A stretch of DNA of 64,000 bases from Sporofaciens musculi (GCF_009830285.1 NZ_WUQX01000001.1:4650501-4714500); one strand, 5' to 3'. Positions 1-8,480 are shown, numbered from the stretch's first letter. The notes: generated by a model from the letters alone, not told the origin. Made by a program: numbers and translations.

Positions 1-198
1 GAACTATTTCGTATTTCAAAAGTATTCGGAATTACAATCATTGATTATGATGGTTCCACGGTTCATCTGGAATATATGCAGACAGAGAACAAGAATGATG
101 ATTTAATCATCCTACTAAAAAGAAAATTTGTGAACAGAATTGAAATAACAAGAGGGGGAAGCATTGCAGTTGAATCAGTCAGTATATCGGAAAGATAA
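1..198 (+). CDS. C-terminal fragment of an unidentified protein
   Basis: The first frame is open from the window edge to a TAA at 196-198 and gives 65 residues. It has a mixed beta/alpha composition and ends in SISER. The start lies outside the window. I do not recognise the family and see no signal, membrane segment or metal motif. The opposite strand is also open here (63-308), but its translation is less protein-like, so I prefer the plus-strand reading. Confidence 0.45.
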   Translation, partial: ELFRISKVFGITIIDYDGSTVHLEYMQTENKNDDLIILLKRKFVNRIEITRGGSIAVESVSISER

Positions 199-324
199 CG
201 GCTGTAATGCTTCATGCCAGATAGAAATGAAACAGAGCCAAGAATGTCCGGTCTGGCGTCTTCCGCCTGGTCAGATCCAGCATATCTTCCCTTATTAAGC
301 ATTTCCATCTCTCCCCCAGATTAC

Positions 325-1389
325 TTATTCTATCAGATCTGGATACGGCCAATCCAGAATCCCTCCGAATTCCATAATATTTTCATATCCCATATCTGCA
401 AGTTTTTGCGCCGCCTGTTTGCTCCGGTTCCCACTCCGACAGTATACCAGGATCTCCTGGTCTTTATTCGGCAGTATGTCCGGTTCACTTGTTATATCCT
501 CATTCGGCAGACATACTGCGTTTTTGATATGTCCAGAATCAAATTCCTCCTGAGTACGTACATCCAGAATAATTATATCCTTTTCCGTATTCATCCTCTC
601 TTTTGCTTCCTGTGGGCTAATCTGTTCATAGGTCATCGCTGCATCCTCCTGCTTCTGATCCTTATGAGCTTCCATCAGCTCTAAAATGGCATCCACCGTC
701 TGCTTCTGTTGCTCCTCCCGTCTGATCCCCGCGGTATGGTCGCCCTTTTGTTCTCCGTAGTTTCCAAACTGTGCATGGTTTCCGCCTTCTATGCAGATTT
801 CCGTATAGTCTACAGGCATGTGGATTTTCCCTTCCTCCACTTTCTCCATATTCAGAACGCCGTCTTCACTGCCATAAATTGACAGGACGGAAAAGGAATC
901 CGATTTTAAGTTCTTCGTCGGGTAGGCTCCTAGAAGCACCAGACCATCCAAGCTCTCCAGATGCCCAGAAGCATAAGAAGCTGCCATCGCCCCTCCTAAA
1001 GAATGCCCAGACAGATACCAGTGATTATACTCATAAGAATCCATAATCTTTTTTGCTTTATTCTTCCCGAAAAATGCAAGATTACACGGCATTTTCATAA
1101 GGAAGCAGTCAATCCCTCCTTCAGCCAGATCACTTATAAGCGGAAGATATGCCATATATTCCACCTTCGCACCCGGATAGAAGATCATTGCCACGTTATC
1201 TCCCGGTCCATCCAGATATAGACCATCAGACATTTCCGTTACCGATACGGAAGTCCTCTCCTGTAAATATACCTGTACATTTTCATCTGCATGATAGAAA
1301 TCATTTATATACCATAATGCTGTAATAAGAAATATCATTCCCACCAATAATGGAAGAACTATTTTCTTCTTATTCCTAATCTTTTTCAT
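325..1389 (-). CDS. Membrane-anchored alpha/beta hydrolase fused to a rhodanese domain
   Basis: This 354-residue protein has three parts. Residues 10-28 form a hydrophobic N-terminal anchor after a Lys/Arg-rich start (MKKIRNKKK). Residues about 40-245 are an alpha/beta hydrolase of the dienelactone hydrolase-like type, with the nucleophile elbow GHSLGG placing Ser130. Residues about 258-354 are a rhodanese domain with the loop CRSGNRS and catalytic Cys317. The orientation implies both catalytic domains lie outside the membrane. Rhodaneses of this type bind persulfide or handle thiosulfate; the hydrolase substrate is unknown. It is monocistronic as far as can be seen, with 85 bp separating it from the DUF434 gene upstream. 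The fusion is unusual but the frame is continuous, so it looks genuine. Confidence 0.85.
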   Translation of the reverse strand: MKKIRNKKKIVLPLLVGMIFLITALWYINDFYHADENVQVYLQERTSVSVTEMSDGLYLDGPGDNVAMIFYPGAKVEYMAYLPLISDLAEGGIDCFLMKMPCNLAFFGKNKAKKIMDSYEYNHWYLSGHSLGGAMAASYASGHLESLDGLVLLGAYPTKNLKSDSFSVLSIYGSEDGVLNMEKVEEGKIHMPVDYTEICIEGGNHAQFGNYGEQKGDHTAGIRREEQQKQTVDAILELMEAHKDQKQEDAAMTYEQISPQEAKERMNTEKDIIILDVRTQEEFDSGHIKNAVCLPNEDITSEPDILPNKDQEILVYCRSGNRSKQAAQKLADMGYENIMEFGGILDWPYPDLIE

Positions 1390-1474
1390 CCCTTATACCC
1401 TTTATGTTCATTCCAGAAAAATAACAGGAAATATATTTCCCATCTGAATATAATATCCTGTTATACCACAGTAG

Positions 1475-2176
1475 TTACAGCTGAATTCTCCAAATGGATT
1501 CTAACTGCTCTGCAATGGCAGGAATCACATTCAGCCAACTCTTACAGCGGTTTAAAATAATAGCATCTCCGCTGATCACGCCATCCATCTGTTCTAAAAT
1601 CCGGTCTACGTCAGGGATAATCTGTGTCTGCACAGATATATTATATCCCTTTGCACACTGCCGGATCAGCCCTGATAACCTGCCTGAATTAGATACAGGC
1701 GCGTCTAAATAAAAAACTGCCTCAGATATATGCAGAAGTCCCAACTGCTTATACAGTAATTCAATCGCTGCCTGCGTTTTGTCAATGATGCGGTATGTTC
1801 CCCGTAATCCAGCCAGATCACGCAGCACCCCGTCCCTGCAGTAAAAAACAGGAGCGCCTGACAACGCCACTTCCAATGTAATAATTGTATTGAAACCGTC
1901 TATATGCACCGTCTCTGGCAGATATCTCCTTCCTGTTTGCAACAACTCCTTATTCACCCGTTTCTGAATATATTCCTTTGCCGACACAGACCTTGCCAGA
2001 GCCAGGCGCTGCCGCTCGGAAAACAGGTAATGATTGCCAACAAAAGTCGTGACCGGTTTGACATCATATCCCCTGTCTAAAAGAAATTGCACTTCATCTG
2101 CTGCTTTTTGCAGCAATTCTAACTGCTTTCCGGTAAACTGCTTTTCATCCTCCGGAACATATCCCCTTCTGCTCAT
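1475..2176 (-). CDS. DUF434 domain-containing protein
   Basis: This 233-residue protein starts MSRRGYVPEDEKQF, a typical DUF434 N-terminus. The C-terminal part fits the DUF5616-like region that accompanies it in this family. A longer open frame reaches 2281 but overlaps crcB. I chose the ATG at 2174-2176 because it lies 7 bp after the crcB stop and is preceded by an AGAGGA ribosome binding site. No catalytic motif is obvious to me. The family is widespread in anaerobes and archaea, and its function is not known. Close spacing suggests cotranscription with crcB, but I infer no functional link from that. Confidence 0.75.
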   Translation of the reverse strand: MSRRGYVPEDEKQFTGKQLELLQKAADEVQFLLDRGYDVKPVTTFVGNHYLFSERQRLALARSVSAKEYIQKRVNKELLQTGRRYLPETVHIDGFNTIITLEVALSGAPVFYCRDGVLRDLAGLRGTYRIIDKTQAAIELLYKQLGLLHISEAVFYLDAPVSNSGRLSGLIRQCAKGYNISVQTQIIPDVDRILEQMDGVISGDAIILNRCKSWLNVIPAIAEQLESIWRIQL

Positions 2177-2183
2177 AGTCCTC

Positions 2184-2555
2184 TTATCCCTTTCCGGAAA
2201 TTCCCTGGCCTGCAAATACAGCCAGTACTCCAAACGTAACACTGAGTACGGTATATATGACTGCCAGATGTATCTTTCCATCTTTCATCAGGTCTGCCGT
2301 CTCCAATGCAAAGGAAGAAAATGTAGTGAAGCCCCCGCATATCCCAACCTTCAGAAATAATACGGTTCTGGAATCCAGGGAATCTGTTTTCATTGCCAAA
2401 GCAACAACAATTCCGATCAGAAAAGAACCTGCTATATTTATCATTAATGTCTTTATGGGAAATGTACATCCCTCTTTCAAAGGGAGCATTCCTATTAAAT
2501 ATCTGCAGACCGCCCCTATAAATCCACCAATCCCAACAGCGATACAATCTATCAT
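2184..2555 (-). CDS. crcB: Fluoride channel/exporter CrcB (Fluc)
   Basis: This small four-helix membrane protein of about 123 residues carries the family signatures: an N-terminal GGFIGAVCRY segment, an Asn-containing helix (MINIAGSFLIG) and GGFTTFSSFA in the third helix. Fluc proteins work as antiparallel dimers that let fluoride leave the cytoplasm. A GTG at 2562-2564 is possible, but the ATG at 2553-2555 sits at better distance from the AAAAGG upstream, so I prefer it. Many Firmicutes have two adjacent crcB genes forming a heterodimer; only one is present here. I looked for a fluoride riboswitch upstream and found no convincing consensus. Confidence 0.88.
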   Translation of the reverse strand: MIDCIAVGIGGFIGAVCRYLIGMLPLKEGCTFPIKTLMINIAGSFLIGIVVALAMKTDSLDSRTVLFLKVGICGGFTTFSSFALETADLMKDGKIHLAVIYTVLSVTFGVLAVFAGQGISGKG

Positions 2556-2586
2556 AACAAACACCCTTTTCTTAATTTAGGATAGG

Positions 2587-2907
2587 TCAATTATACTTGT
2601 TTTCCAATTCCATTGCAACATCTGTTGTCCGTTTCCCATTTTCCAATACTGGAATGGATGCCTGTAATCTCCAGCTCCTCCCCATCCCGTCCGTCAACCT
2701 GGACATAATAATTCCCGATATATATGGGAAATGCAATGGTCCTGCTGGGAATATAGCTTCAGCGTCTGAAAATTCAACAGACATATATCCTTCACCGCTG
2801 ATTCTCCTTCGTATCCATAACTGTCCATGCATGCCATTCATATCTTTTTGTGATTTTTCTGATTTTTTTCTCAATCTTTTTACTATCATTTTTTCTTGTT
2901 TTTCCAA
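2587..2907 (-). CDS. Hypothetical protein upstream of crcB
   Basis: This 106-residue open frame begins at a TTG with GAGGAAG in front. It has a Lys/Arg-rich N-terminus of about 30 residues followed by a less charged C-terminal half. I do not recognise a family. It lies 31 bp upstream of the crcB start on the same strand and could be cotranscribed. It may equally be a decayed relic, since mobile-element debris begins directly to its right. Confidence 0.3.
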   Translation of the reverse strand: MEKQEKMIVKRLRKKSEKSQKDMNGMHGQLWIRRRISGEGYMSVEFSDAEAIFPAGPLHFPYISGIIMSRLTDGMGRSWRLQASIPVLENGKRTTDVAMELENKYN

Positions 2908-3058
2908 CGTAGTTTACTTCCTCATCTATGTAAAGAATATTATAGTTGGCAACACTTTTTCCTGAAATATAAATAATTTGTATAGAACAGGCAGTCCTAT
3001 AGACCACCTGTCATATAAAATAATCTGTGTAAAACTTTCAATTACTCGAACACTGGAA

Positions 3059-3352
3059 AAGACCGTGGCAGAGCTTACGCCGGAGGAAGCGAAACCTCTG
3101 GAAATCCACAGAAGCCGGAAGAAAATCGCAAGGGAAAAACGGGTATAGCAAGCCGAAACCGACCCAGCAGCAACGGCAGAGCTGGCAAAGAAACGGGCGT
3201 ATGCTTCCAAAGCCACCAAGAAATCCCGACAGAAAATGTATGAGGAAGCTGCCGCTGGAACCCCCGAAGCGGTAGAACGCTATGAGAATTATCTCTCCGC
3301 AAGGAAGGACGCATACCACAAAAAAATTGCTATAATTTTTCTGTTGACTTAA
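3059..3352 (+). pseudogene. Relic of a charged mobile-element protein
   Basis: The plus strand keeps a protein-like, Lys/Glu/Ala-rich frame from about 3059 to the TAA at 3350-3352. It contains segments such as AELTPEEAKPLEIHRSRKK and AAAGTPEAVERYENYLSAR. One in-frame TAG splits it at about 3148, and no start codon with a ribosome binding site is visible. The composition resembles accessory proteins of clostridial conjugative elements, but I cannot name the family. It begins just after a possible att-like core at 3041-3053. Confidence 0.45.
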
Positions 3353-3391
3353 AGTGCGCTTCATAGTTTATCTTGAAAGATGGTTTTTAAG

Positions 3392-3611
3392 ATGTATTCA
3401 GCAAAAGAAGCAGCAGATATGTTTCCCTGTTAAGACAAGGTAGCGGAACAATTCCACAACGATATGAAATGGTTTTAAGTTACAAAAAAGATATTGAATC
3501 TCAAATGTCAGACTTAAAAATGCCCTTGCTTTGACACAAAATAAGCTGATGTTTTATCAAGAAATTTTGAAAAAGTCTTGCGGTAATAATATGACATATC
3601 TTGAAGAATAG
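3392..3611 (+). pseudogene. Decayed MerR-family regulator
   Basis: A start MYSAKEAADM matches the first helix of MerR regulators and is followed at once by a stop. A second piece (IPQRYEMVLSYKKDIESQMSDL) and, one frame over, KLMFYQEILKKS match the dimerisation helix found at the end of MerR proteins. The winged-helix centre is deleted and the remains are split by a frameshift near 3532. MerR genes often sit in front of an SDR gene they control, which is what follows here, so this is probably a fossil regulator-target pair. Confidence 0.6.
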
Positions 3612-3643
3612 CACTCGTTTAAAAATGGAGGAATTGGCGAAAA

Positions 3644-4096
3644 ATGAAAACAGCTTTAATTACAGGAACTACAAGAGGAATTGGCAAAGTATTTGCTGAA
3701 AAATTTGCAGGTATGGGAAATAACCTTCTTCTTGTATCAAGAAACGAGGAAAAGTTAAAAAGACAGCAATACGATTTACAAAGCCGATATCATGTAGCAG
3801 TAAAATATATTGCTTGTGAATTAACACAATTAAATGCGGTTGATTTGATTTTTGAGAGGTTGAGTAATTGGCAAGTATCCGTTGATTTTCTTGTAAATAA
3901 TGCTGGTTTTAATGAATGTGGGTTGTTCACTAATACAGATATGGAGCAGGAAATAAAAATGATTGATTTACATATTCGATTTGTTACACAACTTACAAAA
4001 CGTATTTTACCCATGATGAAAAAGAATAACTATGGGCGAATAGTGAATGTCGGTTCAACTGGTTCATTTATACCCTCTCCATCAGATGCAGGGTAG
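3644..4096 (+). pseudogene. Truncated short-chain dehydrogenase/reductase
   Basis: These 150 residues are the N-terminal half of a classical SDR: the NAD(P)-binding TGTTRGIGK at residues 8-16, the NNAG motif near residue 90, and the start of the catalytic strand (IVNVGSTGSF). The frame stops just before the YxxxK catalytic site, so the product cannot be active. The gene has a good GGAGG ribosome binding site. The junction at 4096 runs straight into the next gene, which indicates a deletion that fused the SDR remnant to foreign flanking sequence. Confidence 0.8.
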
Positions 4097-4124
4097 TGTC
4101 AAATACAAAATGAAGGAATTATTA

Positions 4125-4781
4125 ATGAAAAACCTCACTCCTGTTGCGTGGAATGAAAGAATCCACTTTGAATGTCATCATTGCGGCGCATGCTGCCGCC
4201 ACGTAAAGGACAGCGTTCCGCTGGAGAGCCTGGATGTCTACCGGATAGCCCGATTCCTACGGAGCCAGGATAAATCTTTTGATTCCATAGACTACATGCT
4301 GTCCCGGTACGCAGAGCCGGTCCCGCTTCATGAATGCGGTTACTTTATTTACACACTAAAGACAGTTGGTGCAGACGATGCCTGCATTTTCCTGAAAGAT
4401 AACCGGTGTACGATCCAGGCCGCAAAACCGCGGGTCTGCCTTACTTATCCGTTGGTAGCGGAGCCGGATGACGCTTCCTCTTTCCAGTACTATCTCAGTA
4501 TGGAGAAGAACCACCATTTTACAGGCAGAAAATTCAAAGCACGGGACTGGATGAACCAGTATTTCACACAGGAAGACAGGGCATTTGTCAATGCAGACAT
4601 TTCGGCAGTGCCAGAGATTGCGTGGCTGCTCAGGCAGATACCAGAGAAATACAAGCACAGGGCATTGTTCTTTTTTCTGTTATACAAATATACAGACTTT
4701 GACCTGAATCAGCCATTTCAGGAACAATATGAACAAAATAACAAAAGACTAATTACTTCTTTAGAGGCAATGATCTCATAA
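4125..4781 (+). CDS. YkgJ-family cysteine-cluster protein (first of a pair)
   Basis: This 218-residue protein has CHHCGACC near residue 17 and further cysteines (CGYF, CIFL, CTIQ, CLTYP). These form the zinc- or iron-sulfur-binding pattern of the YkgJ/CxxCxxCC family (PF03692). The biochemical role of the family is not settled. The frame is open upstream to 4047, but that part overlaps the SDR relic. I chose the ATG at 4125 because AAGGA precedes it by 7 bp. A second YkgJ-type gene follows after 20 bp in the same direction, so the two probably form one transcript. Confidence 0.8.
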   Translation: MKNLTPVAWNERIHFECHHCGACCRHVKDSVPLESLDVYRIARFLRSQDKSFDSIDYMLSRYAEPVPLHECGYFIYTLKTVGADDACIFLKDNRCTIQAAKPRVCLTYPLVAEPDDASSFQYYLSMEKNHHFTGRKFKARDWMNQYFTQEDRAFVNADISAVPEIAWLLRQIPEKYKHRALFFFLLYKYTDFDLNQPFQEQYEQNNKRLITSLEAMIS

Positions 4782-4801
4782 GCAATCAAGGAGGACTACA
4801 T

Positions 4802-5488
4802 ATGAATACAAGAATGGAAGAAATCATGCACGCTATTGAACATAACAAACTGACTGCCGATGATCCGTTTCGTTTTCACTGTACACAATGTGGGAAATGC
4901 TGCATCAACCGGGAGGATATCCTGCTGACACCGCTGGATCTCTTCCGGATTGCAAACGAGCTGAAGCTGTCCTTAAAAGAATTCATCGACCAGTATTGCG
5001 AGTTGTATATCGGGCCGGATTCGCACTTTCCGATCATCCGGCTGAAACCCAGGGGTTCCATAAAACGATGTCCTCTGCTAAAAAACCGCAGATGCTCCGT
5101 CCACAAAGCAAAACCTGCTATGTGCGCCATGTTTCCAATCGGACATGTCATTGCGTTTCCGGAAGATGGAACTTCTTCTAACGCACCAGTGATTGAATAC
5201 TTTTATATGAATCCAGGATGTGGGAACAATACCAGGACGCAGACTATACGTGAATGGTTTGATTCTTTTGGTATTCCGCTTGATGATGACTTCTTTATTG
5301 AGTGGGCGTCATTCCAGAAGAATTTTGTAACCCTCATTAGAGAAGCAGAAAGATTCCTGGGCGAAGCAGCTATGCGGCAAGTATGGAGCCCGATCTTTGG
5401 CATCCTCTATCTCTGTTATGATTTGGAAAGGAATTCCTGCCACAGTTCCGGAAAAATGCCGAAAAACTGCTGCGAGGATTACAGATGA
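4802..5488 (+). CDS. YkgJ-family cysteine-cluster protein (second of a pair), C-terminus frameshifted
   Basis: This 228-residue protein carries CTQCGKCC at residues 30-37 and CPLLKNRRCSVH downstream, the YkgJ cluster pattern. AAGGAGG precedes the ATG. The last 20 residues look like nonsense (NSCHSSGKMPKNCCEDYR). Shifting one frame near 5430 gives FLPQFRKNAEKLLRGLQ and a stop at 5509-5511, a much more natural ending. One base, probably an A in the run at 5427-5429, therefore seems to be missing. The product is likely altered only at its end. It forms an apparent operon with the preceding YkgJ gene. Confidence 0.75.
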   Translation: MNTRMEEIMHAIEHNKLTADDPFRFHCTQCGKCCINREDILLTPLDLFRIANELKLSLKEFIDQYCELYIGPDSHFPIIRLKPRGSIKRCPLLKNRRCSVHKAKPAMCAMFPIGHVIAFPEDGTSSNAPVIEYFYMNPGCGNNTRTQTIREWFDSFGIPLDDDFFIEWASFQKNFVTLIREAERFLGEAAMRQVWSPIFGILYLCYDLERNSCHSSGKMPKNCCEDYR

Positions 5489-5597
5489 TAGCAGGCACAA
5501 AAACAACATAGGGAACGCTGCCGGCTATACCGGCAAAGGCGTCTATACTTGAATTTAAAGGTAAAAAATGATATGATAAAATCACCAAACAGAAAGG

Positions 5598-5630
5598 GCG
5601 CAAGAGGTCCATTGGACCTCTGTAATGCGC
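5598..5630 (+). promoter_or_regulatory. Hairpin in the leader of the Rpn gene
   Basis: GAGGTCC and GGACCTC pair around a short loop, enclosed by GCGC on both sides, about 25 bp before the start of the next gene. It lacks a T-run and so is not a simple terminator. It could act on translation or be a nuclease or transposition target; this is inference. Confidence 0.4.
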
Positions 5631-5655
5631 GGACCGAAGCGAAGCGTAGAAACAT

Positions 5656-6573
5656 ATGGGAAATATATATGATGGAGCATTCCGGACAATCCTGAATGAC
5701 TGCCGGAAATTGATTATACCTGTAATCAATGAAATTTTTAGTGAACATTACACGGGAGAAGAAGATATTCGCTTTTTCCCTAATGAACACTTTTTAGACC
5801 AGCAGGATGTGGCTGACAAGGAACGGATTACAGATACAAATTTTCAGATTATTGGCATCACAGCCAAAAAATATCATCTTGAATGTGAAAGCAGCTTACC
5901 GGATGGCAGAATCACAATCCGGCTTTTCAAATACGATGCCCAGATAGCGCTTGATGAGGGCGAAGTTACAGAAGAAACTCTGACGGTAACATTTCCCAAT
6001 ACGGCGGTGATGTATCTGCGGGCATATAAAAAGACTCCGGATAAAATGAAATATGTGATCATAACACCTGGCGGGACGGTGCAATATGATGTCCCGATTA
6101 TGAAGGTGCAGTCATATTCACTGGATGAAATCTTTGAGAAACGCTTATTAATGCTTATTCCATTTTATATTTTCTCACATGAGAAAAGTTTTTCGGAATA
6201 TAATAACAATGAGCTGAAACTGGAAGAACTGAAAACAGAATATCGGACGATTTTAGAAAGACTTGATGATCTGGAAAAGCAAGGTATTATTGGCGCATTT
6301 GACAAACGGACGATCATAGAGCTTTCAAGTGATGTGATCAATGAAATCGCACGAAAGTATGAAAACGTGCAGAAAGGCATAGGTGCTATGATGAGAGGAC
6401 CATTGATTCAAACAGAAGCAAGAACTATTTTAAACCGGGGCATTAGTGAAACAAAAAAAGAAACGGCGCTTAGGATGCTGAAAATGGGAAAACTGACGGC
6501 CGAGGAGATTGTGGAATACTCTGCCCTTAGTGTGGCAGAAGTAGAGCAGCTTGCGAATCTTCAGACAATATAA
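5656..6573 (+). CDS. Rpn-family PD-(D/E)XK nuclease (transposase-like)
   Basis: This 305-residue protein has the N-terminal Rpn/PD-(D/E)XK layout: DGAFRTIL near the start, ITDTNFQI about residue 59, and YHLECESS about residue 73 supplying the acidic and ECxS active-site residues. A linker of charged helices follows, and the C-terminus (GKLTAEEIVEYSALSVAEVEQL) repeats a helical motif typical of these proteins. Rpn proteins are DNA endonucleases that raise RecA-independent recombination, and are frequent and variable in Lachnospiraceae genomes. No inverted repeats were found around it. A second, divergent Rpn gene lies at 19513-20364. Confidence 0.8.
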   Translation: MGNIYDGAFRTILNDCRKLIIPVINEIFSEHYTGEEDIRFFPNEHFLDQQDVADKERITDTNFQIIGITAKKYHLECESSLPDGRITIRLFKYDAQIALDEGEVTEETLTVTFPNTAVMYLRAYKKTPDKMKYVIITPGGTVQYDVPIMKVQSYSLDEIFEKRLLMLIPFYIFSHEKSFSEYNNNELKLEELKTEYRTILERLDDLEKQGIIGAFDKRTIIELSSDVINEIARKYENVQKGIGAMMRGPLIQTEARTILNRGISETKKETALRMLKMGKLTAEEIVEYSALSVAEVEQLANLQTI

Positions 6574-6607
6574 ACAGCAGGGTAACTAAATAGACTGAAT
6601 TTCTGTG

Positions 6608-6650
6608 CCATCTGGTGATAAGATTACCATAATCACCAGATGGTTTTTTC
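6608..6650. terminator. Bidirectional terminator
   Basis: A 12-bp perfect stem, CCATCTGGTGAT with ATCACCAGATGG, is followed by TTTTTT. It lies between the convergent Rpn gene and SRAP gene and overlaps the last codon of the latter. Confidence 0.85.
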
Positions 6651-7281
6651 ATGTCAGGAACAAGCTCTGCTGCTCATATTCCTGTTCCCGCCAAAGCTCT
6701 GGCGGAGTCTTATGAAGCGCATACTCCGTAAATTTGTCATCATAAACCCAGTCCTCCAATTCACCCTCATCCAAAACCAGCGGCATACGATTATGAACAG
6801 GATCTACAGAAGCGTTCGCCTCTGTCGTAAGAATAATAAAACGCGCCCCATCCTGAAACCGGTTATAGAATCCTGCCATAAATAAAACCGGCCTGTCTTC
6901 TCTGAAAAATATCACCTTATTCTTATCTGAATCCCACTCATAAAAATGCCTGGCCGGAATCACGCAGCGCCTGTGCAATACGCTTTCACGAAATGTCCTC
7001 CGTTCCAGTGCCGTCTCTGCTCTGGCATTAATCAGCAGTCCTTTTTTCTGATACTGCAGGAATCCCCAGTGCATTTCATTCAGTTCCAATGCCGGTGAAT
7101 TTTCCGCTGCAGAACCTGTCGATAACGGATTTTTCTGCCGGCTGTGGCAAGTCAGAATACCGGCAGGCTGGGAGGGGTAAATATCCCCTGTACGCATTTT
7201 CTGTATCCGCAGATCTACGCCGCGGATCACCCGTTCAATCTCTTTGGCTGTCCCCTCATCTACATAGAACCGTCCGCACAT
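6649..7281 (-). CDS. yedK: SOS response-associated peptidase (YedK/HMCES, SRAP)
   Basis: This protein of about 210 residues begins MCGRF, giving the catalytic Cys2 that forms a stable crosslink with abasic sites in single-stranded DNA. Other family motifs are NARAET, PARHFYEW and HNRMP (active-site His). An extended frame to 7317 exists, but Cys2 must be exposed after Met removal, and GGAGAG lies in front of the ATG at 7279-7281, so that start is secure. The gene overlaps the end of the upstream phosphoesterase by 22 bp. SRAP proteins shield abasic sites during replication; DNA repair is the likely role. Confidence 0.92.
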   Translation of the reverse strand: MCGRFYVDEGTAKEIERVIRGVDLRIQKMRTGDIYPSQPAGILTCHSRQKNPLSTGSAAENSPALELNEMHWGFLQYQKKGLLINARAETALERRTFRESVLHRRCVIPARHFYEWDSDKNKVIFFREDRPVLFMAGFYNRFQDGARFIILTTEANASVDPVHNRMPLVLDEGELEDWVYDDKFTEYALHKTPPELWREQEYEQQSLFLT

Positions 7282-7895
7282 AATTTTTCTCTCCTTTTCC
7301 TGTCGCAGAGTATCCATTCATCCAGCGTGAGTGGGGTATAGTCCGAATACATGCAGAAACAATTAATCATATTCGACGGAATTGCCCGTTTCTCCCCGTC
7401 CGGATTTTTACGGATACTGCCCCTTGTTATTTCCCGGAATTGTTCAATCAGCCGCTGGTCATAGGTATCATGCACATGGCCATAAAGCATATATACTTTA
7501 GGATTCCCATTTCCGTCCAGACGATACTGCCCGTTATAACATATGATAGGATAGTGGCAGAGAATGACCTTCCGTTTGTTATCCTGCAGTTCCTCATAAG
7601 GTTTGATCCACACAAAACGGCTGGCATTATAATCCTTATTCTTCAGGAACCGGTCATGGTTCCCCTGGATTAGGTAGAGACGTCCATTCAGCTTCCCTAG
7701 CAGTTCATTGGTTTCTTCCGCCTTTCCCCATGACAGGTCACCCAGAATCACCACCTCGTCATTCTTCCGTACCTTTTCATTCCATCTCTGCAGCATATAT
7801 GCATTCATTTCCTCCACATCCGCAAATCCACGGTAATCCATCTTTGTATTCAGGTTCCTATGGAAGAAATGTGGGTCTGCAATATAATATCTCAA
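7260..7895 (-). CDS. Calcineurin-like metallophosphoesterase
   Basis: This 211-residue protein has the complete metallophosphoesterase motif series: DPHFFH near the N-terminus, GDLSWG, GNHD, CHYP and GHVH. These residues bind the two-metal centre. The short form without extra domains resembles phosphoesterases of unknown substrate often annotated in phage and Firmicutes genomes. It is the promoter-proximal gene of a two-gene unit with yedK (22-bp overlap), which hints at cotranscription rather than a shared reaction. Confidence 0.88.
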   Translation of the reverse strand: MRYYIADPHFFHRNLNTKMDYRGFADVEEMNAYMLQRWNEKVRKNDEVVILGDLSWGKAEETNELLGKLNGRLYLIQGNHDRFLKNKDYNASRFVWIKPYEELQDNKRKVILCHYPIICYNGQYRLDGNGNPKVYMLYGHVHDTYDQRLIEQFREITRGSIRKNPDGEKRAIPSNMINCFCMYSDYTPLTLDEWILCDRKRREKLCADGSM

Positions 7896-8020
7896 TCTAT
7901 CTCACCTGCTTATCTTGTAATCCTAGCAATTTATTTTGATTGCTGGCTGTTTATCATTCGCAATTAATAATCATATTGTATGTAATCAGACCAGGAAAAT
8001 CAACTACAGATTATCCCAAC

Positions 8021-8065
8021 TACAGAACCCGCCACTGGCAGCTTCCTACGTATGCTATGGCAAGT
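8021..8065. repeat. Palindromic repeat, copy 1
   Basis: The segment contains CTACAGAAC, then the near-palindrome GCCACTGGCAGCTTCCT, then TATGCTATGGCAAG. It matches 8590-8632 with few differences and the same orientation. The centre folds as TGCC-nnn-GGCA. It lies in a 244-bp stretch (7896-8139) where I see no gene. Confidence 0.55.
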
Positions 8066-8139
8066 AAAAATTCCAGCAGAGTATTAACCCTGGCCGGAAT
8101 TTTTCTTTTGCAAACCTACGCTCATAAAAAGCAACACAA

Positions 8140-8445
8140 TCAAACGCATACATTTTGTTCTGACGATGATATTTCCCTGCAATATGGCTTCAGAAGGATG
8201 TCTGCTTTTTCCAGAAAATCCTTTCTTCCCGTACTCTCCTGATAGACTTCCCACAATACTTTATGTAAGTTCTCCATCTGGATGTCGCCGCAGTGCCTCT
8301 CCAGCATCTTCATAAAGGGAAGCGCCATAGTCTTGCGAAAGTCCTTTCCAAGCCGCAGGTTGTCGCCTTCCAGACCATATACCTCCTGGATGCACTCCAG
8401 CACAACATCATAATCTGCCTCAAACCTCATAAGCACCTGATCCAT
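8140..8445 (-). CDS. Hypothetical protein
   Basis: This protein of about 101 residues is predicted to be mostly helical and acidic. It starts MDQVLMRFEADYDVVLECIQ when the second ATG, preceded by GGAG, is used; a start four codons earlier is possible. I do not recognise the family. It follows the DUF5348 relic on the same strand by about 35 bp. Both probably belong to one accessory-region operon next to the serine recombinase. Confidence 0.5.
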   Translation of the reverse strand: MDQVLMRFEADYDVVLECIQEVYGLEGDNLRLGKDFRKTMALPFMKMLERHCGDIQMENLHKVLWEVYQESTGRKDFLEKADILLKPYCREISSSEQNVCV

Positions 8446-8480
8446 TGATCTCTCCATTTCGCAAATATCCGGTAGCCCCT

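Noticed and set aside
63..308. 81-codon open frame on the minus strand at the left edge
   Set aside because: The overlapping plus-strand frame, open from the window edge, has a more natural protein composition; neither is certain.
214..684. 156-codon open frame on the plus strand
   Set aside because: It is the complement of the hydrolase-rhodanese gene, which has clear domain motifs on the other strand.
2556..3010. Fluoride riboswitch upstream of crcB
   Set aside because: I searched by eye for the conserved GGNGATGG and downstream CTGATG words on the minus strand and found none.
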